A DNA stretch of 7,359 nt from Candidatus Aenigmatarchaeota archaeon (GCA_003663355.1 QMZV01000038.1:1-7359), one strand, 5' to 3'. Counted from the first letter of the stretch, positions 1-6,031 are shown. The notes: a model not told the origin generated them from the letters alone. Made by a program: numbers and translations.

Positions 1-189
1 AGGAATTCCAATCACGCAAATAAAAAGATTCTTCATTTGATTTTTAAAGGCATTTACAGCTATTTCAAAAACCCATGCCTTTTCAAAGATTACAACAGAG
101 CTAGGAGTTATAGGATTTCCGTATAAAAGGCAATAACCTGTATCCTCGTATTCACCTGTTTCTTTAAGGGCTTTAATTAGTTTATCCAT
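1..189 (-). CDS. Partial unrecognised protein, N-terminal 63 residues
   Basis: An open reading frame begins at the ATG at 187-189 on the minus strand and reads without a stop to the left edge, so only the first 63 residues are visible. It starts MDKLIKALKETGEYEDTGYC and continues with a segment rich in hydrophobic residues (SSVVIFEKAWVFEIAV, then NLFICVIGIP at the edge). I recognise no family and assign no function. Reasons to believe it is a gene are the uninterrupted frame, the AT-rich promoter-like region upstream (190-215), and divergent spacing from the plus-strand gene at 253. Its first seven codons recur, with synonymous changes, at 909-928 beyond that neighbour, where they are followed at once by a stop codon. 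Confidence 0.6.
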   Translation of the reverse strand, partial: MDKLIKALKETGEYEDTGYCLLYGNPITPSSVVIFEKAWVFEIAVNAFKNQMKNLFICVIGIP

Positions 190-191
190 AA
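170..191. repeat. Imperfect 22-bp direct repeat, left copy
   Basis: This stretch matches 909-930 at 20 of 22 positions. The two differences are at the 6th and 11th bases. It covers the start codon and first codons of the partial minus-strand gene. The two copies lie 739 bp apart and enclose the whole gene at 253-915 with its promoter. It may be an insertion or recombination scar, but it could be chance in AT-rich DNA. Confidence 0.5.
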
Positions 192-222
192 AAATTTTAT
201 TTATAATTTAAATTCAGAAAAT

Positions 223-230
223 CTTATAAA
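223..230 (+). promoter_or_regulatory. TATA box for the gene at 253
   Basis: The octamer CTTATAAA is centred about 26 nt upstream of the ATG at 253. Archaeal transcription usually starts about 25 nt downstream of the box, so the mRNA would begin at or next to the start codon and be leaderless. No SD sequence precedes the ATG, which agrees. The minus-strand partial gene would use the other half of this 63-bp divergent region, where ATTTAAATT (206-214) and TTATAA are possible but weaker boxes. Confidence 0.55.
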
Positions 231-252
231 TTTTTTACTGCAAAATAGTGTT

Positions 253-915
253 ATGACAGATTACCAACTTAAGAATATAGAAAACTGCAGAAAATTTTTT
301 GAAATAGCAGATAGAATAGACAAAATGACAAGGCTGGTTTATTCGGAAGATGGAGAAAGATTGAACAAAGATTTATCAGATAGGATAGCAAATTTGTTGT
401 TGGAATGGAAGGGTCCTACAGCAGTTTGTAGTGAACTGGGTATATCTTCCAGCACTTTTTACAGGTATACAAATCCAGAGTATAGAGAAAAATGTAGGGA
501 AAGACAGAGAAAATATTATAGAAAAAGATTGAGAGAAGATCCTGAATACAGAGAAAAACAGAGAGAATATCAAAGAGAATATCATAGGAAAAAATGGAGG
601 GAAGATCCTAAGTATAGAGAAAAAAAGAGAGAATATCAAAGAAAACGGGAAAAAGAGCCCAACCTATTTGCAGTTCTTCTTGATTGTGTTTTTGACACAA
701 AGCAAAATCCAGAAGAAGAGTTAACTTTTGATGAAATAAAAGGAAGAGCTGAAAAAATATTTGAATTATACGGAAGGAGAATAACCTCAGGAAGGATAGA
801 AAAGAAGGTAAATGAACTAGTTAAGTTGGGCATTTATGAAAAAGTTGGAGAAAAATACAAACCAGGAATGCCAAGGCTTATGGGTAGTCTTTTTGAGGAA
901 GAAGTTAAGCTTTGA
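253..915 (+). CDS. Putative DNA-binding protein: helix-turn-helix, basic 22-residue repeats, winged-helix-like C-terminus
   Basis: This 220-residue protein has three parts. Residues about 42-72 look like a helix-turn-helix (AVCSELGISSSTFYRY, where the second helix would read the DNA). Residues 74-136 are a tandem repeat with period 22, each unit starting (N/D)P(E/K)YREK: copies at 74-95 and 96-117 and a partial one at 118-136. These are dominated by Arg, Lys, Glu and Tyr and are probably long helices. Residues about 157-205 resemble a winged helix (LTFDEIKGRAEKIF, a basic helix, then LGIYEKVGEKYKPG). It probably binds nucleic acid; the target is unknown. Similar YREK repeats are familiar from phage and mobile-element proteins, so a mobile origin is possible. 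It stands alone with its own TATA box, convergent with trxB. No catalytic motif is visible. I do not recognise a named family. Confidence 0.75.
   Translation: MTDYQLKNIENCRKFFEIADRIDKMTRLVYSEDGERLNKDLSDRIANLLLEWKGPTAVCSELGISSSTFYRYTNPEYREKCRERQRKYYRKRLREDPEYREKQREYQREYHRKKWREDPKYREKKREYQRKREKEPNLFAVLLDCVFDTKQNPEEELTFDEIKGRAEKIFELYGRRITSGRIEKKVNELVKLGIYEKVGEKYKPGMPRLMGSLFEEEVKL
472..660 (+). repeat. 66-bp in-frame tandem repeat within the gene at 253
   Basis: Units start at 472, 538 and 604. The period of 66 nt equals 22 codons, and the last unit is incomplete. The copies have diverged at the DNA level but keep a Pro-Glu/Lys-Tyr-Arg-Glu-Lys start and the Arg/Lys/Glu/Tyr pattern. This implies old duplication kept by selection on the protein, not a recent slippage array. 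It is coding sequence, not a CRISPR. Confidence 0.75.
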
Positions 916-930
916 TTAATTTATCCATAA
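909..930. repeat. Imperfect 22-bp direct repeat, right copy
   Basis: This is the second copy of the 170-191 repeat, matching at 20 of 22 positions. It overlaps the last codons and stop of the gene at 253-915. Read on the minus strand from the ATG at 926-928 it gives MDKLIKA and then TAA, the same seven residues that begin the partial gene at the left edge. Both differences between the copies are synonymous in that frame. Confidence 0.5.
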
Positions 931-953
931 GCTATTACTAATGTAAATTTATT

Positions 954-1850
954 TTATTCGCCTTTTAATTCTTCATAAGCAGAATTTGCAGCAATTGCTC
1001 CTTGAGCGCAGGCAACAATAATTTGTTTTAAAGGACTATTTGTTACATCTCCGCAAGCAAAAACTCCTCTTATATTTGTTCTCTGCTTTTTGTCAACTTT
1101 TATGTAATTTTCTTCCAATTCAATTCCCAATTCTTCAGCCAATTTTAAATTTGGAACAGAACCAATCTCTATAAACAAACCGTCCAAGTTCAGTTTATCC
1201 CCATTGTCCAACTTAACACCTTCAAGTTTGTTTTCTCCAATTAATTCAGTAACATTAGAATTAAATATTAATTTTATTTTTTCATTCTTCTCAACCTCTT
1301 CAACTAATTTCGGCTCTGCCCTGAAAAATTTATCTTTTCTGTAAATTATATAAACCTTATTTGCAAATTTTGAGAGAAGCAAAGCTGCTGTAATTGCAGA
1401 GTTAGAACCTCCGACAACACCGACAATTTTATTTTTGAAAAATGCTGCATCGCATGTAGCGCAATAACTGATTCCTTTTCCTAAAAATTTATCCTCCAGC
1501 TCCAAACCCAGCTTTCTTTTTTTTGTTCCAGTTGCCAAAATTATTTTTTTTGCTTTATATTCAGTTGAACTTGTTTTTACCAGAAATTGAGAATCAATTT
1601 TTTTAATTGAATTAACATAACTGTTTTTTATTTCAACTCCCAAATTTTCAACTTGTTCTCTCATTTTTTTTATGAGTTCTATTCCTGTGATTTTTTTATG
1701 AGAAGGAAAATTGTGAATTTCCTCTGCCTCTGCTGCTAAACCGCCAATTTGTTCTCCTATTACAAGAGTATTAAGTTTATATCTGGCAGCATAAATTGCA
1801 GCAGTCAATCCGGATGGACCAGCGCCTATAATTACAAGGTCGTATTCCAT
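954..1850 (-). CDS. trxB: Thioredoxin reductase (NADPH/FAD-type), 298 residues
   Basis: This flavoprotein passes electrons from a nicotinamide cofactor through FAD to a redox-active disulfide that reduces thioredoxin-like proteins in the cytoplasm. The FAD-binding Rossmann motif GAGPSG is at residues 9-14. The active-site CATCD is at 130-134 (C130 and C133). The second nucleotide-binding motif GGSNSA is at 147-152, and YRKDKFFRA at 170-178 carries basic residues in the usual NADPH 2'-phosphate region. ACGDV at 265-269 is the C-terminal FAD motif. Length is normal for the low-molecular-weight class. The usual GGGDSA is GGSNSA here, so cofactor preference should not be assumed from homology alone. 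It is the last gene of the minus-strand run, 9 nt after the UPF0282 gene, with no SD sequence. Its thioredoxin partner is not in the window. Confidence 0.95.
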   Translation of the reverse strand: MEYDLVIIGAGPSGLTAAIYAARYKLNTLVIGEQIGGLAAEAEEIHNFPSHKKITGIELIKKMREQVENLGVEIKNSYVNSIKKIDSQFLVKTSSTEYKAKKIILATGTKKRKLGLELEDKFLGKGISYCATCDAAFFKNKIVGVVGGSNSAITAALLLSKFANKVYIIYRKDKFFRAEPKLVEEVEKNEKIKLIFNSNVTELIGENKLEGVKLDNGDKLNLDGLFIEIGSVPNLKLAEELGIELEENYIKVDKKQRTNIRGVFACGDVTNSPLKQIIVACAQGAIAANSAYEELKGE

Positions 1851-1859
1851 AATTATTTA

Positions 1860-2828
1860 TTAATATAATTCTTCTTTAATCATTTTGATATCTTCCTTCT
1901 TGAGCAACTTGTTTTTTTCTGCATTACTTAAAATTTGTTTAATTTCTTTTTCTTTAATTTTATTCCAGTTTTCCCATTTTGTTTTCCCGTATCTCTTGTA
2001 TCCTTCTAAAACCATTGGTTTAAACCCAATTTCCTCTGCTGCACTGTGCAATTTTATATTATTTTTATCTGCTTCCTTAAAAGCTAAATAATAGAAGTCT
2101 TTATATCTGTAGTCTCTTAAAGCATGATGGTCAAGAATAATTTTCTTTATTCTCCTGCTTTTAATAATTTTTCTTAAATTTAGAATTGACAAACATAAAT
2201 TGTAATAGGAATGGATATATCCAAGCAAATATGTTGGCGCTCCATCAAGAATTAACAAGTTTGGTTTTTCTTTTATAATTAAGTCTGCATAACTTTTTAT
2301 AGAAGGACCATCTATATCCGAGGAGTGAATTAACTTCTCTTTTTTTGTTGAAATTGAAGTCATTAAAACATAACCTAAAGGAGTATTCTTAACTCCATGC
2401 CACAAAGGTTTTGAAAATTTTATTCTCGTATTTCCAAATTCAAATTCATTGTTATCGGCAATTTTAATTTCTTTTGCAACAGATTTGACAATTTTTAAGA
2501 ACTCTGCTGCTCTTCCTTCTTGACTTTTGTTTATCTTGTTTTTGAAATCTTTGATTAGTAAAATTTTGTTTTTGTACCAATTTTTAATTTTTTGGTAATG
2601 GTCATAATGATAATGAGATATTGCAATTACATCTGCCTTTAAACAAGAGGTTTCAATTCTTTTTTTATATTTTTTTACTAAGGAAAGTCTTGTCTTTAAA
2701 GGAAGAGGGAAAGAATTTGTTTCAACAGCAATCCCTGGATCAACGCAGATTTTTACATCCTTTGTTTCAACAAAAATGCAACTTGACTTGACGCCAAAAG
2801 AATCAAATGCTATAAATTCTATTTTCAT
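1860..2828 (-). CDS. UPF0282-type metallo-beta-lactamase-fold hydrolase
   Basis: This 322-residue protein resembles UPF0282, a mainly archaeal family of predicted metallo-hydrolases with no established substrate. The metal-binding signature HYHYDH is at residues 72-77 (H72, H74, D76, H77). Likely further ligands are H144 in LWHGV, D171 in HSSD and the His pair at 234-235 in ILDHH. The N-terminus (IEFIAFDSFGVKSSCIFVET, then CVDPG) fits the first strands of the fold. A lysine-rich helical C-terminus (about 275-322) ends the protein. All predicted metal ligands are present, so it is probably an active dinuclear zinc or iron enzyme. It sits 6 nt after the PAC2 gene and 9 nt before trxB, so the three are probably co-transcribed. 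I cannot tell nuclease from other hydrolase activity. Confidence 0.85.
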   Translation of the reverse strand: MKIEFIAFDSFGVKSSCIFVETKDVKICVDPGIAVETNSFPLPLKTRLSLVKKYKKRIETSCLKADVIAISHYHYDHYQKIKNWYKNKILLIKDFKNKINKSQEGRAAEFLKIVKSVAKEIKIADNNEFEFGNTRIKFSKPLWHGVKNTPLGYVLMTSISTKKEKLIHSSDIDGPSIKSYADLIIKEKPNLLILDGAPTYLLGYIHSYYNLCLSILNLRKIIKSRRIKKIILDHHALRDYRYKDFYYLAFKEADKNNIKLHSAAEEIGFKPMVLEGYKRYGKTKWENWNKIKEKEIKQILSNAEKNKLLKKEDIKMIKEELY

Positions 2829-2834
2829 AAAAAA

Positions 2835-3602
2835 TTATCCGATATATTCTGAATAACTTTTTGTTGGTTTCTGTAATTGTTGGGTTAATTGTTTTGTTTT
2901 CTCTTCAATATTTTTCAAGAAAATCTCCAATTGTTTAACACTTTTATTTATATCTTTCAAATCAACTTTTACTTCAAACAGTTTCATCAAAACCTTTAAA
3001 ACTTCTTCTGCTGCTTTTGGGTCTGTTAAAATAGGAAAACCAATTGTTTCGCCAAGCAAGGAGTAGCCCCTTATTTTCTTCTTTTTTGCCAAACTCAGAA
3101 GCAATCCGGAAACACCAAAAATAGAACCTATTGGATTTTCTTTTTCAAAATATACCCCTGCTTTTTTAAGTTTTTTCATATCTTCCAAGTTTGTTAAAGC
3201 GCCTAAAACTCTTGGTTTTTGTTTTTCAATACCTATTCCAAATCCTCCTGTTGTTACAATTTCCTTAACTTTATATTCCATTCCTACATCAAGTATTTTT
3301 TCGCAAATAGAATAATATCCTCTATACTCAACAGGTTGTGAATCTCCAATAACAAATATCATATCTCTTTTTCCTCTATAATAATAGAAATCTATACTAA
3401 GTGGAAGAATTTCGCTGTTTGGGCTTACAATAGCCAGAGGGAAAAAATAGATAGAATGAATTTCAGCAAATTTCTTTGCATTCAATTTTTCAATTAAGTA
3501 AGAGACAGCAATTCTGCCAACATTGCCAACTCCTGGAAGACCCTCAATTAAAACCGGATTTTTTAGTTCTGGTTTCTCAAAATAAATTAGTTCTGTTTCC
3601 AT
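2835..3602 (-). CDS. PAC2-family proteasome-assembly chaperone-like protein
   Basis: This 255-residue protein fits the archaeal PAC2 family (COG2047-like), whose characterised members PbaA and PbaB bind the 20S proteasome core or related complexes. Typical motifs are GLPGVGNVG at residues 21-29, GDSQP at 86-90, TTGGFGIG at 117-124, GVSGLLL at 163-169, LLGET at 182-186 and DPKAA at 194-198. Residues about 218-246 form a predicted coiled coil, followed by a flexible tail ending SEYIG. Proteasome-binding tails usually follow hydrophobic-Tyr-X with Tyr second from the end. Here Tyr is third from the end, so the tail is only similar. The gene leads a tight unit with the UPF0282 gene and trxB, and a possible TATA box lies at 3624-3631. 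No proteasome subunit is in the window. Confidence 0.88.
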   Translation of the reverse strand: METELIYFEKPELKNPVLIEGLPGVGNVGRIAVSYLIEKLNAKKFAEIHSIYFFPLAIVSPNSEILPLSIDFYYYRGKRDMIFVIGDSQPVEYRGYYSICEKILDVGMEYKVKEIVTTGGFGIGIEKQKPRVLGALTNLEDMKKLKKAGVYFEKENPIGSIFGVSGLLLSLAKKKKIRGYSLLGETIGFPILTDPKAAEEVLKVLMKLFEVKVDLKDINKSVKQLEIFLKNIEEKTKQLTQQLQKPTKSYSEYIG

Positions 3603-3623
3603 AATTTTATTTTAATTTATTTA

Positions 3624-3631
3624 TCTATAAT
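3624..3631 (-). promoter_or_regulatory. Possible TATA box for the PAC2 gene
   Basis: On the minus strand ATTATAGA is centred about 25 nt before the ATG at 3602, the distance expected for a leaderless archaeal transcript. The gap between the histone and PAC2 genes is 60 nt, much larger than the 6 and 9 nt gaps downstream, so an internal promoter here is plausible. The region is so AT-rich that other boxes are possible. Confidence 0.35.
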
Positions 3632-3641
3632 CTCTTCTATT

Positions 3642-3648
3642 AAAAAAA
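3642..3648 (-). terminator. Oligo-T terminator after the histone-fold gene
   Basis: Seven consecutive A on the plus strand give T7 in the minus-strand transcript, 15-21 nt past the histone gene stop at 3663-3665, followed by the possible PAC2 TATA box. Archaeal RNA polymerase terminates at such T-runs without a hairpin. Weak evidence in AT-rich DNA. Confidence 0.3.
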
Positions 3649-3662
3649 TTGATATTTTTGAT

Positions 3663-4001
3663 TTAAATTCTTTCCAAATCTTCCAATAATCTATCTATAT
3701 CTTCTTTTATTGCATTCAAATGCGCTATTATCCTGCTCTTTTCTTTTTCTATTTGTTCTACCTCCTCATACTTGCTAGTTATCCTATTAATATCATCTGC
3801 ATCTACATAAGCATTTTTTGTTTTACCAGCCTCTTCAGCAATTTTTTCTGCCAGTTTTCCAAGCCATAAATTCAAATCTATTGCGGCTTTCTTTTTTATA
3901 TAAGTTCCTTCCTTCAATTTGCTTTTTAAAATATCTTTTACTCTTGCATGAGGAAAAGGTAAATTTGCGATTTCAGATTTTTGTTCAACTTTTTCTTCCA
4001 T
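3663..4001 (-). CDS. Histone-fold protein with a C-terminal coiled coil
   Basis: In this 112-residue protein, residues about 12-79 fit the archaeal histone fold. ANLPFPHARVKDILK corresponds to the first helix and its LP-P lead-in, the long helix runs about 35-62 (KKKAAIDLNLWLGKLAEKIA), and YVDADDINRIT (65-75) matches the strand and last helix seen as TIKAEDIELAV in classical archaeal histones. Beyond this, residues about 77-112 form a charged amphipathic helix likely to be a coiled coil. Classical archaeal histones are about 66-70 residues and lack it. The loop before YVDADD is slightly longer than usual. It may be a DNA-binding architectural protein or a histone-fold transcription factor subunit. 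It lies 32 nt after L31e in the same direction, with AT-rich sequence that could hold its own promoter. Confidence 0.8.
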   Translation of the reverse strand: MEEKVEQKSEIANLPFPHARVKDILKSKLKEGTYIKKKAAIDLNLWLGKLAEKIAEEAGKTKNAYVDADDINRITSKYEEVEQIEKEKSRIIAHLNAIKEDIDRLLEDLERI

Positions 4002-4033
4002 TATATAATTAAATATTTAATAAAAAGGACTAA

Positions 4034-4288
4034 TTAATCCTCAAAAAGAGTAGTATCTGCAATATTTTCATTTTTTATAGCTTTTACCTTTACTTTTGAA
4101 GGAATTTTGTGCATTCCTCTTTCCCAAATAAATTCATTTATTTTGTTGTCTATTTTTACTTTATCTACTTTCATATGTCTTTGCAGAAATTCTCTAACTA
4201 TTTTAATTGCAGCATTTGCTCTTTTATTTCTTTCTTTTTTCTTTGCTTTCCTTAAAGGAATTGTATAAACAATCTCTTTTGTTGTCAT
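4034..4288 (-). CDS. rpl31e: Large ribosomal subunit protein L31e
   Basis: This 84-residue protein is L31e (eL31), a component of the archaeal and eukaryotic large ribosomal subunit near the peptide exit tunnel. Bacteria lack it, so it marks the window as archaeal. Typical features are IVYTIPLRKA near the N-terminus (6-15), the basic helix RANAAIKIVREFLQRHMKV (23-41), and NEFIWERGMHKIPSKVKVKA (51-70), the conserved WxRG region followed by the last strand. Length is normal for archaea. It is the first gene of the minus-strand run and starts 23 bp from rps2 on the other strand. The start at 4288 is fixed by homology and short spacing; no SD sequence precedes it. Confidence 0.95.
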   Translation of the reverse strand: MTTKEIVYTIPLRKAKKKERNKRANAAIKIVREFLQRHMKVDKVKIDNKINEFIWERGMHKIPSKVKVKAIKNENIADTTLFED

Positions 4289-4311
4289 AATTATTTTTAA
4301 ATTTTAAAGTT
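4289..4311. promoter_or_regulatory. Shared divergent promoter region of rpl31e and rps2
   Basis: Only 23 bp separate the two start codons, and all but one base are A or T. TTTTAAAT (4296-4303) and TTTTAAAG (4302-4309) look like TATA elements for either direction but are less than 20 nt from the ATGs, closer than usual. If both mRNAs are leaderless, each core promoter must reach into the other gene's first codons. This assumes both start codons are right. Confidence 0.4.
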
Positions 4312-4872
4312 ATGGAGCTTTTAATTCCGAAGAGGGAGTATATAAAATATAGAGTTAATATGGGAAAGTTCAAAAAAAATAAAAAATTAGTTAAATTTAT
4401 TCATTGGAGTACTTCTGCAGGGAGAAATATGTTCAGCATTCACAAAATAGATGAAAGAATAAGAATTGCAGCTAGATTCTTGTTAGATAAAGATTTTCTA
4501 ATTGTTGGCACAGAATTGGACGAAGAATATTGCAAGAAATTTGGAAAATTTACTGGAGCAAAAGTTATTTCAAATTACACTTCAAGCATTATCTCAAATC
4601 CTAATAATAAAGAATATTTTGAGCCAGATGTTTTATTTGTAACAAATGTTGATGAAAACCAGAATGCCATCCAAGAGGCAAACATAAACAGAATCCCTGT
4701 TCTTGCTTTCTGCAACACGAATTCTGATGTTTCAGGGGTTGATTTGATTGTTCCATTGAATACATCAAACAAATATGCAATAGGTCTCTCTCTTTGGCTT
4801 ATTTTAAATGAAATGAGAAAATTGAAAAAAGAGGAAGAAATACCTTTTGAAGAATTTATGAAAAAAGAGTAA
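4312..4872 (+). CDS. rps2: Small ribosomal subunit protein S2 (uS2), archaeal type
   Basis: This 186-residue protein matches archaeal uS2, which sits on the solvent side of the small subunit between head and body. Recognisable blocks are the N-terminal LLIPKREYIKYRVNMG (archaeal consensus about LLPREEYLAAGVHIG), IHKIDERIRIAARFL at residues 43-57, TGAKVISNYTSSIISNP at 81-97, EPDVLFVTNVDENQNAIQEA at 104-123, and PVLAFCNTNSDVSGVDLIVP at 129-148. It is slightly shorter than typical archaeal S2 and ends in a basic-acidic tail. The usual GVHIG is RVNMG here, a divergent N-terminus. tyrS starts 2 nt after its stop, so the two are co-transcribed. Expression probably starts from the 23-bp divergent region shared with rpl31e. 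Confidence 0.95.
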   Translation: MELLIPKREYIKYRVNMGKFKKNKKLVKFIHWSTSAGRNMFSIHKIDERIRIAARFLLDKDFLIVGTELDEEYCKKFGKFTGAKVISNYTSSIISNPNNKEYFEPDVLFVTNVDENQNAIQEANINRIPVLAFCNTNSDVSGVDLIVPLNTSNKYAIGLSLWLILNEMRKLKKEEEIPFEEFMKKE

Positions 4873-4874
4873 TT

Positions 4875-5951
4875 ATGGATTTAGAAGAAAAAATTGATTT
4901 AATTTTGAGACCTCCAACTGAAGAAATTATAACAATGGAAGAATTGAGAGAATTGCTTCAGACAAATGAGCATCCGGTTGCTTATGATGGTTTTGAACCT
5001 TCAGGACTTGCTCATTTGGGCTCTGGTTTATTAAGAGCAATTAAATTAAATGATATGCTTAAAGCAGGATGTAAATTTAAATTATTAATTGCAGATTGGT
5101 TTGCATGGATAAATAATAAAATGAACGGTGATCTAGAAAAAATACAGCAAGTTGGCAAATATTTAATTGAAGTCTGGAAGGCTTGTGGCATAGATACAAA
5201 TAAGATAGAAGTTGTTTGGACAAGCAATATTATAGACAATAAAGAATATTGGAGAAAAGTTATTGGGGTTGCTAAACTTACAACAATAAACAGAATGTTG
5301 AGATGCTGCACAATTATGGGCAGAGAGGAAAAAGAGTTGTTATATGCTGCACAATTATTTTATCCTGCAATGCAGGCCGCAGATCCATTTGAACTCGGAA
5401 TAGATATATGTCAACTTGGAATGGATCAAAGACATGCAACAATTTTATCAAGAGAAGTAGCAGAAAAACTTGGTTATAAAAAACCTGTTTGCGTCCATCA
5501 TCACTTATTAATCGGATTATTAGAATCAAAAAGAATGGGAAGTGATCAAGTTGGATTACAATCAATAAAAATGAGTAAAAGTAAACCTGATACCGCCATA
5601 TTTGTTCATGATTCTCCAGAAGAAATAAGAAGAAAAATAAATAATGCATTTTGTCCGCAGAAAATTATAAAAAATAATCCAATAATTGATATTTGCAAGC
5701 ACATTATCTTCAGAGAAGTGGAAACTTTTAAAATAGAAAGACCATCAAAATTTGGTGGAAATATGGAATTTCATAATTTTGAAGAATTAGAAAAAACATA
5801 TAAAGAGGGAAAACTTCATCCTTTGGATTTGAAAAATGCCGTTGCAGAAGAATTAATAAAAATTCTTGAACCAGTAAGAAAATATTTTGAGAAAAATAAA
5901 AAGGCAAAAGAATTATTAGAGGTTGTTGAGAAAAAAACAAAAATTTTTTGA
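4875..5951 (+). CDS. tyrS: Tyrosyl-tRNA synthetase, archaeal type
   Basis: This enzyme activates tyrosine with ATP and charges tRNA-Tyr. It is a 358-residue class I synthetase. FEPSGLAHLGSG at residues 40-51 carries the HIGH-type signature as HLGS. The tyrosine-site region includes YPAMQAADPFELGIDICQLG (163-182) followed by MDQRHA (183-188). The KMSKS loop is intact at 232-236 (IKMSKSKPDT), and the C-terminal part has the family block HPLDLKNAVAEELIKILEPV (315-334). The last residue of HIGH is Ser, as in some archaeal TyrRS sequences, so this is not a defect. There is no S4-like or EMAP domain, normal for archaeal TyrRS. It follows rps2 by 2 nt without an SD sequence, so translation is probably coupled or started by a scanning-free route. 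A T6 run overlaps its stop codon. Confidence 0.96.
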   Translation: MDLEEKIDLILRPPTEEIITMEELRELLQTNEHPVAYDGFEPSGLAHLGSGLLRAIKLNDMLKAGCKFKLLIADWFAWINNKMNGDLEKIQQVGKYLIEVWKACGIDTNKIEVVWTSNIIDNKEYWRKVIGVAKLTTINRMLRCCTIMGREEKELLYAAQLFYPAMQAADPFELGIDICQLGMDQRHATILSREVAEKLGYKKPVCVHHHLLIGLLESKRMGSDQVGLQSIKMSKSKPDTAIFVHDSPEEIRRKINNAFCPQKIIKNNPIIDICKHIIFREVETFKIERPSKFGGNMEFHNFEELEKTYKEGKLHPLDLKNAVAEELIKILEPVRKYFEKNKKAKELLEVVEKKTKIF

Positions 5952-5959
5952 AATGTTTT

Positions 5960-5975
5960 ATGAATATATATTCAT
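5960..5975. promoter_or_regulatory. Operator-like 16-bp palindrome, upstream copy
   Basis: ATGAATATATATTCAT is a perfect palindrome and is identical to the copy at 6016-6031. Its core TGAA-N6-TTCA has the arm sequence and spacing of ArsR/SmtB-family metal-sensor operators. It starts 8 nt after the tyrS stop and lies about 27 bp upstream of the TATA box of the DUF5320 gene, which suits a second repressor or activator dimer. The match is to the general operator shape; the actual regulator is not identified in the window. Confidence 0.7.
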
Positions 5976-6001
5976 TATTATATATTAAAGAGAACCGAAA
6001 A

Positions 6002-6009
6002 CTATAAAT
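6002..6009 (+). promoter_or_regulatory. TATA box of the DUF5320/DUF134/NifX cluster
   Basis: CTATAAAT is preceded by the purine-rich CGAAAA (5996-6001), a fair TFB-recognition element. Transcription should start near 6029-6031, giving a leader of about 14 nt that contains the SD at 6035-6040. The box lies between the two identical palindromes, and the predicted start site falls in the downstream one. Confidence 0.65.
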
Positions 6010-6015
6010 ACTATT

Positions 6016-6031
6016 ATGAATATATATTCAT
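6016..6031. promoter_or_regulatory. Operator-like 16-bp palindrome, downstream copy
   Basis: This is an exact second copy of ATGAATATATATTCAT. Here one more pair matches, making an 18-bp palindrome at 6015-6032. The centres of the two copies are 56 bp apart. It spans roughly -14 to +1 of the predicted transcript, so a bound protein would block polymerase loading, as expected of a repressor site. Confidence 0.7.

Noticed and set aside
376..639. 87-residue minus-strand open frame rich in Phe, Ile and Ser
   Set aside because: It is the complement of the Arg/Lys/Glu-rich repeats of the gene at 253-915, and its low-complexity composition follows from that.
472..660. CRISPR-like spaced repeats
   Set aside because: The 66-bp period equals 22 codons, the units are contiguous without unique spacers, and they lie in one reading frame of a coherent protein.
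5012..5940. Several minus-strand open frames opposite tyrS
   Set aside because: They lie fully opposite a clear TyrRS, are rich in Leu, Phe and Ile as expected from the complement of AT-rich coding DNA, and have no family features.
4875..5951. Loss of the HIGH motif in TyrRS (HLGS)
   Set aside because: Some archaeal TyrRS sequences vary at the last position, and the KMSKS loop and tyrosine-site region are intact.
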